64,000 nt of DNA from positions 2,108,001 to 2,172,000 of the forward strand of contig OZ253956.1 of assembly GCA_965267355.1 (NCBI GenBank), written 5' to 3'. Both the position numbers and the translations under genes were made by a program. Each line of letters starts with the position of its first letter. Position 1 is the first letter of the stretch. The DNA comes from GCA-002793235 sp965267355. Lineage in GTDB: Bacteria; Bacteroidota; Bacteroidia; Flavobacteriales_E; Vicingaceae. This document shows positions 16,194 to 24,562 of this stretch, piece by piece. The notes under the pieces were generated by a model. The model searched no databases. It saw only the letters and a list, made by a program, of their open reading frames with translations, and had not been told where the DNA came from.

Positions 16194-18881
16194 TTATTTC
16201 TTCTTATTTTTTATATTATTACCATCTTTTTTAACTCCTTTTGGTTGTTCTATATTACTGTTGGTAGGACATTTACCCTTAATAGCTCCTTGAGCCTCAT
16301 AACTAGACCATTGGCTTGGGTTTATGGTTAGCTCTTTATTGTTAAGACAGATAGTGATTGCAAATTGCGTGTTATCACAACCACCTTGTGTGTCTCCATG
16401 GGCCTGATGAGCTGGCCATGCTGATTGTGGTATTTCTATGGTCTGAGGATTATCTGTATTACCTGGAGGGTAGTGACATATAGTTATTTTTGGTGTCCCA
16501 CCTCCTGTAGGACAACTACCTTTAGTATCTCCATGAGCTTGGTGCATAGGCCATAGGTATGCAGGAATTTGCTTAGTAATTGGAGTTTCCTTATTTTTTC
16601 GTTGATGACAAATTGTAATAGGAGAGGTGTCCATATTTTTACAACTTCCTTTTATATCACCGTGTTGCTGATGGAACGGCCAATCTTTAGCAGCAATTTT
16701 CATTGATTCTAACTTTCCAGTAAATTGATTGATATGGCAGATGCTAATCATTTCATCAACAGGGCAATTACCCTTAGTATCTCCATGAGCAGCATGTTGA
16801 GCCCACTCATTTTCTTTAATGGTCATATTGGTAGAAGTATTACCTGATTTATGACAAATTTGGATGTAGTTAACTGGTTTAGGGCAAGGACCAATTTTAT
16901 CGCCATGAGATTTATGGATATTCCATTTGGATTCAGGAATGTTAATGGTTTGAGTTTTACCAGGTTGTCCAGGAATATTGTGGCAAATGGTAATGGTTTT
17001 TTCATCAACAGGACAATTACCTTTAGTATCACCGTGAGCTGCATGTTGAGCCCAAAGTGATTCGGTAATAGATATGTTACTTTTTTTACCAGTCGCAGGA
17101 TCTTTATGGCAAATAATAAAAGTATTTTCTGGACAAGCACCTTTACTGTCGCCATGAGAAAAATGTTCATTCCACTTAAATTCAGGAATAGTGATGGTTG
17201 ATTTTGTGCCATCATTATTTTTATGACAAATAGTTGTTGTAGGTTCAGTTTGAGGGCATGTTCCTTTATAATCTCCATGTGCTTGATGAACTAACCATTC
17301 ACTTTCAGGAATGGCCATGGTAATTCTTTTGTCGCCAGTTGTTGGCACATGGCAAATGGTTATCATGTTTACTTGTGGTGGTGGACAATCTCCTTTTGTA
17401 TCTCCATGTGCTGCATGGGTTGCCCAATCTTTTTCGTCAATAGTAATTTCCTGATTGTTATGGCAAATTTTAATCATAGTTTTTACACTACATTCACCAA
17501 GGTAATCTCCATGGGATTTATGTACGCTCCATTGAGATTCAGGAATGCTAATGGTTTGTGTTTTTCCTCCTTGACCAGGAATATTATGACAAATGGTAAT
17601 TTGTTTTTCTGGGCAATTCCCTTTAAAATCTCCATGTGCAGCATGGTTAGTCCACTCTGATTCGTTAATGGTTAGATTGGTGCTTGTACCATCTGCATTT
17701 TTATGGCAGATTGCTATTGTTTTTTGATTGTTACAGGTTAAAGAAAAAGTTTTGGAAGAACTTAATCCTGCGTTGGCAGTAATAATTTTAAAGTTATTAT
17801 TTCCTTCTTCTAGTTCAATTTTACATTTGAATATTGGTGCTGTAAAAAAGTATTTATATGATGGTACAGGTTTGTTGTTGTGGAAAAATTGAATATCGCT
17901 CTGTTTAGTCACATGTTCAATTTTAGCTTCAATATCTACTTTGCAGTTTGGGCTATTGAATGAATTTACCACAGGTTTAGTTAGAGTGATAATTGGTTTT
18001 TTTGGAGCAATAGGATCAGTAGGAGGTATAGGATCTGGTTCAATTGGCTCAACTGGAGGAGTATAAACTTCAGGCTCTACACTACCAACAATACTAAAAA
18101 TTAATCCTAGAGAAGTGTAGTTGTAATAATCTTCAATAAAAGCAGGTGAAGCATCATCAATTTGCTGACCATCCCATAAATCAGTTTGAGGCAAAGATGT
18201 TTTATGTTCTATAGCAAAATCTAGCCCTGGTACTATTCTAAAACCAAGCCCAACCCCAAATGAAGGAGTAAACACCATAGAGTTATAACTAGAGTTTTCC
18301 AATTCAGTTTCAAACTCTCCATCCTGTAAAGTTTTTATTTCATCTATAGTAGGAGAGGAGCTGAGTAATGAATAATTGTAAGGAGTGCCAAAAGCATCTT
18401 TTTGGTCGGTTTCTACAAGATAATTAGTGAAGCCACCTCCGAGATATAAATAGAATAAAATCCCATGATTAATGTAGAGTTTATTCCATTTAAGCATAGC
18501 TTCAAGTGAAAATTCATTGAGTTTTGTTCTATTATTTTGATACAAGAGAGAATTAGAATAATTAAAACTAGAATCTATAGTGCCATTAATAGCGTTATTG
18601 CTAATTACACCATTATGGGGAAGACTACTGTAGCCAGTAGTTTTTCCATTTAAAAACCTACCTCTTAATGAAAAACCAAAAAAACTACTTTGTTTTTGAT
18701 AAGCAGCATACTCTAAGGTAGCTCCAAATCCAAAATTGTAAACATCATGTTTTACATCAGCCCTTTGGCATAAACCACCAATATTAAGACCAAGTTTCCA
18801 TCTTCCTATACCAGAAGAATAATACTGAGAATACAATTGAGATGAAAATAGGATAAAGATGAGTAAGTAGAGTTTTTTCAT
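16194..18881 (-). CDS. Outer-membrane barrel protein with twelve ICH/HGD Cys-His repeats
   Basis: Protein of 895 residues. Residues 1-19 are a signal peptide. Residues 20-265 look like an outer-membrane beta-barrel (alternating aromatic strands, ending SLGLIFSIVGS). Residues 268-297 are a Pro-rich linker and 298-385 an Ig-like domain with a likely disulfide. Residues 389-874 hold twelve repeats of 33-44 residues with the pattern ICH ... I.I.E..W..H..HGD..G.C. Repeats 1-11 keep two Cys, three His and one Asp each; repeat 12 has lost all three His. The last 20 residues are Lys/Asn-rich. No T9SS sorting domain is seen. If the barrel is OmpA-like, the array would face the periplasm, and metal binding is a reasonable but untested idea. 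It is the first gene of a tight unit with a TPMT-like methyltransferase and a CoA-transferase. Confidence 0.8.
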   Translation of the reverse strand: MKKLYLLIFILFSSQLYSQYYSSGIGRWKLGLNIGGLCQRADVKHDVYNFGFGATLEYAAYQKQSSFFGFSLRGRFLNGKTTGYSSLPHNGVISNNAINGTIDSSFNYSNSLLYQNNRTKLNEFSLEAMLKWNKLYINHGILFYLYLGGGFTNYLVETDQKDAFGTPYNYSLLSSSPTIDEIKTLQDGEFETELENSSYNSMVFTPSFGVGLGFRIVPGLDFAIEHKTSLPQTDLWDGQQIDDASPAFIEDYYNYTSLGLIFSIVGSVEPEVYTPPVEPIEPDPIPPTDPIAPKKPIITLTKPVVNSFNSPNCKVDIEAKIEHVTKQSDIQFFHNNKPVPSYKYFFTAPIFKCKIELEEGNNNFKIITANAGLSSSKTFSLTCNNQKTIAICHKNADGTSTNLTINESEWTNHAAHGDFKGNCPEKQITICHNIPGQGGKTQTISIPESQWSVHKSHGDYLGECSVKTMIKICHNNQEITIDEKDWATHAAHGDTKGDCPPPQVNMITICHVPTTGDKRITMAIPESEWLVHQAHGDYKGTCPQTEPTTTICHKNNDGTKSTITIPEFKWNEHFSHGDSKGACPENTFIICHKDPATGKKSNISITESLWAQHAAHGDTKGNCPVDEKTITICHNIPGQPGKTQTINIPESKWNIHKSHGDKIGPCPKPVNYIQICHKSGNTSTNMTIKENEWAQHAAHGDTKGNCPVDEMISICHINQFTGKLESMKIAAKDWPFHQQHGDIKGSCKNMDTSPITICHQRKNKETPITKQIPAYLWPMHQAHGDTKGSCPTGGGTPKITICHYPPGNTDNPQTIEIPQSAWPAHQAHGDTQGGCDNTQFAITICLNNKELTINPSQWSSYEAQGAIKGKCPTNSNIEQPKGVKKDGNNIKNKKK
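16260..17717 (-). repeat. Tandem coding repeat: twelve ICH/HGD units
   Basis: Twelve in-frame units of about 100-130 bases encode residues 389-874 of the gene above. Units 6 and 8 share 18 identical residues (WAQHAAHGDTKGNCPVDE), encoded at 17002-17054 and 16753-16805 with five silent differences over 53 bases. Units 2 and 7 share the HNIPGQ-GKTQTI-IPES block. Unit 12 (16260-16358) is degenerate. Confidence 0.92.
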
Positions 18882-18947
18882 AAGTCAAAATTTGTTCTTG
18901 ATTTTCCAAAAACTATTCCATAACTAAGCAGTAAAGTTAAAAATAAA

Positions 18948-18975
18948 AAAACGCCTTGAATATTCAAGGCGTTTT
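18948..18975 (-). terminator. Rho-independent terminator after sigma factor gene
   Basis: Perfect AAAACGCCTTGAA / TTCAAGGCGTTTT stem with a two-base loop, followed on the minus strand by a T-rich run. It lies 22 bases past the rpoD stop and separates it from the repeat-protein gene. Confidence 0.88.
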
Positions 18976-18997
18976 GCAGATTAATTTTTATTAAGAT

Positions 18998-19861
18998 TTA
19001 CAAATAAGTTTGTAAGTTATTGGTTCTTGAAAGTCTTCTTAGTCTTCTTAAACCTCTTTCTTTAATTTGTCTGATTCTTTCTCTAGTTAAACCAAAGTGG
19101 TTTCCAATTTCTTCAAGTGTCATTTCTTTTCTACCACTTAATCCATAAAACAAACGAATTACTTCAGCTTCCATACCTTTTAAGTAAGATAGTGTTCTTT
19201 CAATATCAGTAGAAAGTGATTCGTGAATTAATGAATCATTTGGAGCAGGAGTAGAATCACTCTCAATAACACTAATTAAACTGTTGTTATCTTCATCATT
19301 AGCCATTGGAGCATCTAATGAAGCTTGTTTTTTAGACATTTTTCTTGAGTTTTGAACTTTTTCTAAGTCCATTTCTAAAATTTCAGCTAATTCTTCGTCA
19401 GTTGGTTCTCTTTCTACTTGTTGCTCAAACTCGCTTGAAGCACGATTAATTTTTTGTATTTCTCCTAATCTGTTGTGTGGTAATCTAATAGTTCTGGAGT
19501 TATCTGCTGCAGCTTTTAAGATACTTTGTCTAATCCACCAAACGGCATAAGAAATAAACTTAAAACCTTTGGTATGGTCATATCTTTTGGCAGCCTCAAT
19601 TAAACCTAGGTTACCTTCGTTAATTAAATCTTCTAGAGTTAAACCAGTGTTTTGGTATTGTTTAGCCACACTAATAACAAATCTAAGATTAGATCTAACT
19701 AGCTTATTTAAAGCAGCTTCATCCCCTTCTTTAATTCTTTGTGCTAACTCTACCTCTTCATCGGCAGTAATCATTCCTTCACGAGATACTTCTTGCAAGT
19801 ATTTTTCAAGAGACTTGCTTTCTCTTTTAGTAATTTGTTGTGTAATCTTCAGTTGTCTCAT
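18998..19861 (-). CDS. rpoD: Primary RNA polymerase sigma factor (SigA/RpoD)
   Basis: Housekeeping sigma factor of the short Bacteroidota type (287 residues, no region 1.1). Region 1.2 is ESKSLEKYLQEVSREGMIT. Region 2 holds NLRFVISVAKQYQNTGLTLEDLINEGNLGL and KFISYAVWWIRQSI. Region 3 follows, and region 4 ends with TLEEIGNHFGLTRERIRQIKERGLRRLR. It is monocistronic between a 150-base upstream gap and a strong terminator. It is the factor expected to read the TAnnTTTG promoters seen in this window. Confidence 0.97.
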   Translation of the reverse strand: MRQLKITQQITKRESKSLEKYLQEVSREGMITADEEVELAQRIKEGDEAALNKLVRSNLRFVISVAKQYQNTGLTLEDLINEGNLGLIEAAKRYDHTKGFKFISYAVWWIRQSILKAAADNSRTIRLPHNRLGEIQKINRASSEFEQQVEREPTDEELAEILEMDLEKVQNSRKMSKKQASLDAPMANDEDNNSLISVIESDSTPAPNDSLIHESLSTDIERTLSYLKGMEAEVIRLFYGLSGRKEMTLEEIGNHFGLTRERIRQIKERGLRRLRRLSRTNNLQTYL

Positions 19862-20011
19862 AATCTGTCTTTATCCTTTTTTAATTCTTTGTAATTCTTA
19901 TTGCAAAAACCATGCTAAACTATTTAGGTAATTGCATCAGCATTTATTAAACGAAATAGTTGTCAAAAAGTTTCAATTTGTGTTTAGGTTTAACATTCTT
20001 TAACGAAAATG

Positions 20012-20440
20012 TTATTTTATTTTTTTAATGATCACCTTATTGTCTCTCGCTTCTACAGTCCAACTTTCATCAAATACTTTTCTAATATACCTATTGTAAA
20101 GGGCTAAGCGTACATTTTTATTTTTTTCTTTTTCTTTTTCACTTTGCTCCCCAGTATATTCAAATAAGTTGATGTTGGGGTGTTCCTTTTTGTATTTACG
20201 TACAACTTCCACTATGGTTGCCATCACTTGGTAAACTTCGCCTTTGTTGGTAACACTATATTCCTCTCCATCATACTCTTCATTTGTTACTCCAAAAACG
20301 ATGGTAGCGTTTAAAATATTGTCTTGTTTTCTTCCAAACCTTACTTCATACTGAACTCCGCTATCTGTTGTAAACGAGTAAACCGTACCACTTTTTATGG
20401 CAGGAGGAGTTATTTGGTATGGTAAGATATTGGATCCCAA
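20012..20440 (-). CDS. Hypothetical 142-residue protein, TTG start
   Basis: Soluble protein with an N-terminal run of strands (VYSFTTDSGVQYEVRFGRKQ, NATIVFGVTNEEY), a helix (VYQVMATIVEVVRKYKKEHP), a charged EKEKEKNK stretch and a basic end. An in-frame TGA lies eight codons upstream of TTG 20440 and there is no ATG before the conserved-looking part, so TTG is the likely start. The strand-helix order recalls small proteins of the DUF6934 kind, but I cannot assign it. It is divergent from the J-domain gene. Confidence 0.6.
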   Translation of the reverse strand: MGSNILPYQITPPAIKSGTVYSFTTDSGVQYEVRFGRKQDNILNATIVFGVTNEEYDGEEYSVTNKGEVYQVMATIVEVVRKYKKEHPNINLFEYTGEQSEKEKEKNKNVRLALYNRYIRKVFDESWTVEARDNKVIIKKIK

Positions 20441-20532
20441 TTTTTTTTGTGCGAATATTCAAAAAAATTAATCAATAAAAAAAATAAATTTTATACGATT
20501 TTTGTGCTTCACAATTTATGTAAACAAATTAA

Positions 20533-21267
20533 ATGGCAAAATTCGGAAAATGGATAGGAGGTGGATTAGGTTGGGCTTTAGGTGGTCCAATTGGAGCATT
20601 GCTAGGATTTGCTTTAGGTTCAGTAATAGATCAATCCATTGGGCCAGAAGCGGAAGAATATAAAAGAGGGCAGGGATATTCTAGTAAACCAGGCGATTTT
20701 GGAGTTAGTTTATTGGTGTTGGTAGCAGCAGTAATGAAAGCTGATGATAAGGTATTAAAGGTAGAATTAGATTACGTAAAAAAATTTTTTAGAAAACAGT
20801 TTGGAACAGAACGTACTCGTCAACATCTTTTATTATTGAGAGATTTATTAAAACAAGATATACCAATAGAAGATGTTTGCTTACAGATTAAAACATATAC
20901 CATGTATCCTGCACGGTTACAGTTATTGCATCTGCTTTTTGGAGTGGCTGCTGCTGACGGTGTGATTCAATCGGAAGAATTGTCGGTTATTAATAAGATT
21001 TCTTCATTACTCGGAATACAAACAAAAGATTATGAATCTATTAAGGCCATGTTTTTTCAGGATGCTGATAGCGATTACAAGATATTAGAGATTGATAAAA
21101 ATGCTACGGTTGATGAAATTAAAAAGGCTTATCGAAAAATGGCAGTTAAATATCATCCTGACAAGGTAAGTCATATGGGTGAAGAGTATAAAGAAGCTGC
21201 AAAGGAAAAGTTCCAAAAAGTACAACAAGCCTATGAGAACATTAAAAAAGCAAAAGGAATTAAATAG
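20533..21267 (+). CDS. DjlA-like TerB/J-domain co-chaperone
   Basis: Protein of 244 residues. A glycine-rich hydrophobic N-terminus (GKWIGGGLGWALGGPIGALLGFALGS) probably inserts in the membrane. A TerB-like helical domain follows (about 55-165, with VMKADDKVLKVELDYVKKF and GVAAADGVIQSEELSVI). The C-terminal J domain (about 180-244) has the HPD motif in KYHPDKVSHMG and should stimulate DnaK. This order is that of DjlA. The following gene is convergent, with an 8-base overlap. Confidence 0.88.
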   Translation: MAKFGKWIGGGLGWALGGPIGALLGFALGSVIDQSIGPEAEEYKRGQGYSSKPGDFGVSLLVLVAAVMKADDKVLKVELDYVKKFFRKQFGTERTRQHLLLLRDLLKQDIPIEDVCLQIKTYTMYPARLQLLHLLFGVAAADGVIQSEELSVINKISSLLGIQTKDYESIKAMFFQDADSDYKILEIDKNATVDEIKKAYRKMAVKYHPDKVSHMGEEYKEAAKEKFQKVQQAYENIKKAKGIK

Positions 21268-21535
21268 ATGATCCTGATGGCTTAGGTCTTGTTATTAAAG
21301 ATCTCTCAGTAAAAAACAAGGTTGTTTTAGTTCGTGGTGTAACTTCTCTTTTTAAAGAATCAGTTTGAGGTAATGTAGGGATTGAAAAGAATTTGAAAAT
21401 ATTAAAATCATACTTTGGTTTAACTGTTTTCTTTTGTTCTTTTTGTTGTTGAGGATTATTGTTATTATTGCCTGCACTAGCACTTAAACTAACTACACAA
21501 GCAAGAGAAAATATTAAAATAAATTGTACTTTCAT
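21260..21535 (-). CDS. Small secreted hypothetical protein
   Basis: Protein of about 91 residues from ATG 21535, the start that gives a clean signal peptide (KVQFILIFSLACVVSLSASA). A longer frame to 21565 would begin before it. The mature part opens with an Asn/Gln/Lys-rich stretch and has no recognisable domain. The last codons overlap the end of the convergent djlA-like gene. Confidence 0.55.
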   Translation of the reverse strand: MKVQFILIFSLACVVSLSASAGNNNNNPQQQKEQKKTVKPKYDFNIFKFFSIPTLPQTDSLKREVTPRTKTTLFFTERSLITRPKPSGSSI

Positions 21536-21654
21536 AACAAATACCTTTTGCCAAATATAATACAAACAAATAACATACCACTAATCGTTAATAACTTTTA
21601 ACGTTTTAATCTGCCATTTTTTCATTGGCATGGTAATAGAGTGATTATTAATAC

Positions 21655-22329
21655 TTGGAAAAAGAAGAAAAAAATAAAATCTTAAATGCAATAGCATTTC
21701 CTGTGCTTTTTGTTGCTATTATTGGTGTTGTTCACTTTGTTTCTTATACATTAGATATTTCTTTAGTACGTTTTGGAGTATTACCAAGAAACGAAAAAGG
21801 ACTAATTGGCATACTTACTGCACCGTTAATACATGGAGATTTTAAGCATTTATTTAATAACTCTGTTCCAATCTTAATACTGGGTTCGGCCTTATTTTAT
21901 TTTTATAAAGAGATTGCTTTTAAAGTTAGCATATGGATTTACTTGATGGTAGGTGTTTGGACTTGGGTTTCTGCACGCGAAGCATATCATATTGGAGCAA
22001 GTGGTTTTTTATATGGGTTATTTTCGTTTTTATTGATTAGTGGTTTCCTTAGAAGAAATAAGCAACTTATTGCTTTGTCTTTTGTAGTTACTTTTATTTA
22101 CGGAAGTTTAGTTTGGGGTATTTTTCCTATAGATTTACAAATATCTTTTGAAGGACATTTGTGGGGATTTGTTGCAGGGGCTGTTCTGGCTGTTTTTTAT
22201 CGAAAACAAGGTCCACAAAAGAAGGAGTATGAATGGGACGAAGAAGATGATGAAAATGACAGTGACAGTGACGAATACTGGAAGGATAATCAACAAGATA
22301 TTATCATTCAATACCACATTAAAGGCTGA
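21655..22329 (+). CDS. Rhomboid-family intramembrane serine protease
   Basis: Membrane protease of 224 residues. Six helices are visible; HIGASGFLYGLFSF carries the nucleophile Ser (GASG) and FEGHLWGFVAGAVLA the catalytic His. LIHGDFKHLFNNS is the L1-loop family block. The C-terminus (about 190-215) is strongly acidic. The start is TTG at 21655, because an in-frame TAA lies two codons upstream and no ATG is available before the first helix. The substrate is unknown. Its 3' end overlaps the convergent thioredoxin-like gene by 11 bases. Confidence 0.9.
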   Translation: MEKEEKNKILNAIAFPVLFVAIIGVVHFVSYTLDISLVRFGVLPRNEKGLIGILTAPLIHGDFKHLFNNSVPILILGSALFYFYKEIAFKVSIWIYLMVGVWTWVSAREAYHIGASGFLYGLFSFLLISGFLRRNKQLIALSFVVTFIYGSLVWGIFPIDLQISFEGHLWGFVAGAVLAVFYRKQGPQKKEYEWDEEDDENDSDSDEYWKDNQQDIIIQYHIKG

Positions 22330-22933
22330 AACATTCTTTCTCTAACCATTTTTTCAAAAGCACAATCATTTCTTTTTGCAAAGTTTGTCCTTTATCTTTA
22401 GCATACCATTTTTGAAACTCAGTTTTTAATTCACTCATTTCCATGGTAGGGGTTGCTTTTTCTTTATAGAGCCAGTCTTGTAATACTTTTGGGCGAGGTC
22501 CCCAAGTGCCTAATTCGTTTAAGTTTTCATCAATACAAATTAATTTTGGAATGGACTTACTACCATTAGTTAGATATTGATTCATTAATTCTGAATTTTC
22601 ATCTCTCAATAAAATTCTTAAATTAATGTTTGGGTTTGCTTCAGAAATTTTTGCAAACACTGGTAAGTTTTGGGCTGCATCTCCACACCAACTTTCGGTT
22701 AGGACCACCCAGTACAATTTCTCATTTAAGCATTTAACAGTAGAAGCAACCTCCTTGGCAATGGGAGTAGTTTTTAAAATACGCTTCATCCGTGAAAAAT
22801 TTAGCTTAGTATATTCTGCCATTTTTTCCGATTGGTCATCCCCAGTGGTTCCTTCTTGTTTAACTAGTTGCTCAACTAATTGATAGTACTCGTTAAAAGA
22901 TATACTTTTGTCGATATCTGCTTTTGTAATCAT
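22319..22933 (-). CDS. Thioredoxin-fold protein with single active-site Cys
   Basis: Cytoplasmic protein of 204 residues with no signal peptide. The centre is a thioredoxin fold (YWVVLTESWCGDAAQNLPVFAKI, then the cis-Pro region SIPKLICID). The usual CxxC is replaced by CGDA, so the resolving Cys is missing. This matches a Bacteroidota thioredoxin-like group with that active site. It may form mixed disulfides, possibly with bacillithiol, but cannot act as a standard dithiol reductase. Confidence 0.85.
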   Translation of the reverse strand: MITKADIDKSISFNEYYQLVEQLVKQEGTTGDDQSEKMAEYTKLNFSRMKRILKTTPIAKEVASTVKCLNEKLYWVVLTESWCGDAAQNLPVFAKISEANPNINLRILLRDENSELMNQYLTNGSKSIPKLICIDENLNELGTWGPRPKVLQDWLYKEKATPTMEMSELKTEFQKWYAKDKGQTLQKEMIVLLKKWLEKECFSL

Positions 22934-23001
22934 GATAACTTTTTTGCAAAGGTAAGAGCTATAACTCAGGTATAGGTAAAATCTATCATAATTGTCAGAA
23001 A

Positions 23002-23676
23002 TTGGACAGGAAAGAAATTAAAATAACGTCAGATGGTTCGCACACTATTTATTTACCAGAGCTGGATGAAACTTACCATTCGGTTCATGGTGCGATGCAA
23101 GAAGCAGAGCATGTTTTTATAGATGCAGGACTAATGCATTTTAAGGGAAGTGCGGAGGTTAAAATATTAGAAGTAGGTTTTGGTACGGGGCTAAATGCTT
23201 TTTTAACTTTACTTGAAGTGTTAAATGGAAATCAGCAAGTAAAATATTTTGGAGTTGAGGCGTTTCCTTTGTCATTTGAAACTATAAAACAATTGAATTA
23301 CGTTAACCAATTAAAGTTAACTTCTAAAAAGCAAGAAAACTTTTTTGAGCAAATTCACTTGGCAGGTTGGAATCAAGAAAACATTCTTGATGCTAACTTT
23401 AGTTTAACTAAGCTTAAAACTAAGATAGAGAATTTTGATTCTAGCGAGAAGTTTGATTTAATCTATTTTGATGCTTTTGGACCAAGGGTACAACCAGAGA
23501 TGTGGGAGGAAAATGTTTTGAGAAAAATGTATGATGTTCTTGATTCAAAGGGAGCTTTGGTAACTTATTGTGCTAAGGGAAGTGTGAAAAGATTGTTAAA
23601 AGAAGTTGGTTTTGAGGTGGAAACATTACCAGGCCCTCCTGGTAAAAGAGAAATGACAAGAGCAACTAAATGTTGA
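23002..23676 (+). CDS. mnmD: MnmD-like tRNA U34 aminomethyl methyltransferase
   Basis: SAM-dependent enzyme of the DUF752/MnmC-methyltransferase family, expected to convert nm5(s2)U34 to mnm5(s2)U34 in tRNA. Family blocks are TSDGSHTIYLPELDETYHSVHGA, the SAM loop ILEVGFGTGLNAF, IYFDAFGPRVQPEMW, LVTYCAKGSVKR and the terminal LPGPPGKREMTRA. It lacks the FAD oxidoreductase half of MnmC. At 224 residues it is the stand-alone form. It starts at TTG 23002. The next gene follows 10 bases on. Confidence 0.92.
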   Translation: MDRKEIKITSDGSHTIYLPELDETYHSVHGAMQEAEHVFIDAGLMHFKGSAEVKILEVGFGTGLNAFLTLLEVLNGNQQVKYFGVEAFPLSFETIKQLNYVNQLKLTSKKQENFFEQIHLAGWNQENILDANFSLTKLKTKIENFDSSEKFDLIYFDAFGPRVQPEMWEENVLRKMYDVLDSKGALVTYCAKGSVKRLLKEVGFEVETLPGPPGKREMTRATKC

Positions 23677-23686
23677 TTGGAGAATT

Positions 23687-24178
23687 ATGAATGATGAATT
23701 AAAAGCCAAATTAATTTTGGCTGAAAAACATAGGGCTGAAAATAAAAAATTGACTGAAAAGCTGAAAAAGACTAAACCAAAAAGTTTAGACGATACAGTT
23801 CATAAGCTGCATAATGAGACTTTTGATGAGATTGATTGTTTGGATTGTGCTAACTGTTGCAAAACAACTAGTCCTACATTTTATGAGCGTGATATTGACC
23901 GATTAGCAAAACATTTAAAGGTAAAGCCTTCTGAGTTTATTGAGCAATACTTAAAAATTGATGAAGATGGTGATTATGTATTGACAAAAGCACCATGTCC
24001 TTTTTTAGATTACGAAAACTATTGTATGGTTTACGAAAGTAGGCCAACTGCTTGTAGAGAATATCCACATACCAACAGAAAACGATTCTATCAGATTTTA
24101 AATTTATCGTTAAAGAATACAGAAATATGCCCTGCGGTTGCTAATATATTTGAGAAATTGAAAAAGGAATTTATTTAA
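23687..24178 (+). CDS. YkgJ-family cysteine-cluster protein
   Basis: Protein of 163 residues with the Cys-cluster signature: CLDCANCCK near residue 46, then CPFLDYENYCMVYESRPTACREYP. The family is annotated as a zinc or iron chelating domain. The N-terminal 40 residues are a charged helix. Its place 10 bases after the MnmD-like gene suggests cotranscription. The reaction is unknown. Its end overlaps the convergent DUF4870 gene by 8 bases. Confidence 0.88.
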   Translation: MNDELKAKLILAEKHRAENKKLTEKLKKTKPKSLDDTVHKLHNETFDEIDCLDCANCCKTTSPTFYERDIDRLAKHLKVKPSEFIEQYLKIDEDGDYVLTKAPCPFLDYENYCMVYESRPTACREYPHTNRKRFYQILNLSLKNTEICPAVANIFEKLKKEFI

Positions 24179-24539
24179 TACCTTTAAAAAGGTTTTGGTA
24201 AAGATTTCCCAAAATTGGTACAGCTTTACGTTCGCTATTAATGGCAGCAATTAATCCGAGAATCCAAAAAACAAATAAGCCAATGTAACTTAGGTAGATT
24301 AAGATGGAAATTATCCACCCGATAAAAGGGATAAAAGCAAATATAACGCTCACAAACATCATAGTAAAGCTGGTTGCAAAAATCCCTAGGGATTGTCTGA
24401 TGTGGAAAGCTCCTAATTCCGATTTATTTTTTTGATCACCATTCATTACTAGAGCGATGATAAATCCGATTAAAGTACAGTAACTTAAAATTGCTACTGT
24501 TTTTCCAGGGTCTTCTTGTTGTATTGTTTGATTTTCCAT
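24171..24539 (-). CDS. DUF4870 (Tic20-like) membrane protein
   Basis: Protein of 122 residues from ATG 24539; a longer frame to 24557 adds six residues and is less likely. The pattern is DUF4870: AILSYCTLIGFIIALVMNG, FHIRQSLGIFATSFTMMFV, then two more helices with PFIGWIISILIYLSYIGLFVFWILGLIAA. It has four membrane helices and sits 23 bases after miaA on the same strand. The role is unknown. Confidence 0.85.
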   Translation of the reverse strand: MENQTIQQEDPGKTVAILSYCTLIGFIIALVMNGDQKNKSELGAFHIRQSLGIFATSFTMMFVSVIFAFIPFIGWIISILIYLSYIGLFVFWILGLIAAINSERKAVPILGNLYQNLFKGIK

Positions 24540-24562
24540 AGTCAGATTTTTTTTCAAAAGTA

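Noticed and set aside
16194..16260. Type IX secretion sorting domain at the end of the repeat protein
   Set aside because: The C-terminus is Lys/Asn-rich without the beta-sandwich motifs of the sorting domain.
16823..17278. Second open frame inside the repeat gene on the same strand
   Set aside because: It is an overlapping frame caused by the coding repeats, without signal peptide, domain or its own start context.
16260..17717. CRISPR-like spacing of repeats
   Set aside because: Unit lengths vary, the whole stretch is one in-frame coding array, and differences between units are mostly silent. No cas genes are present.
22148..22345. Small plus-strand frame at the end of the rhomboid gene
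   Set aside because: It is a shadow of the rhomboid's acidic tail in another frame and has no independent features.
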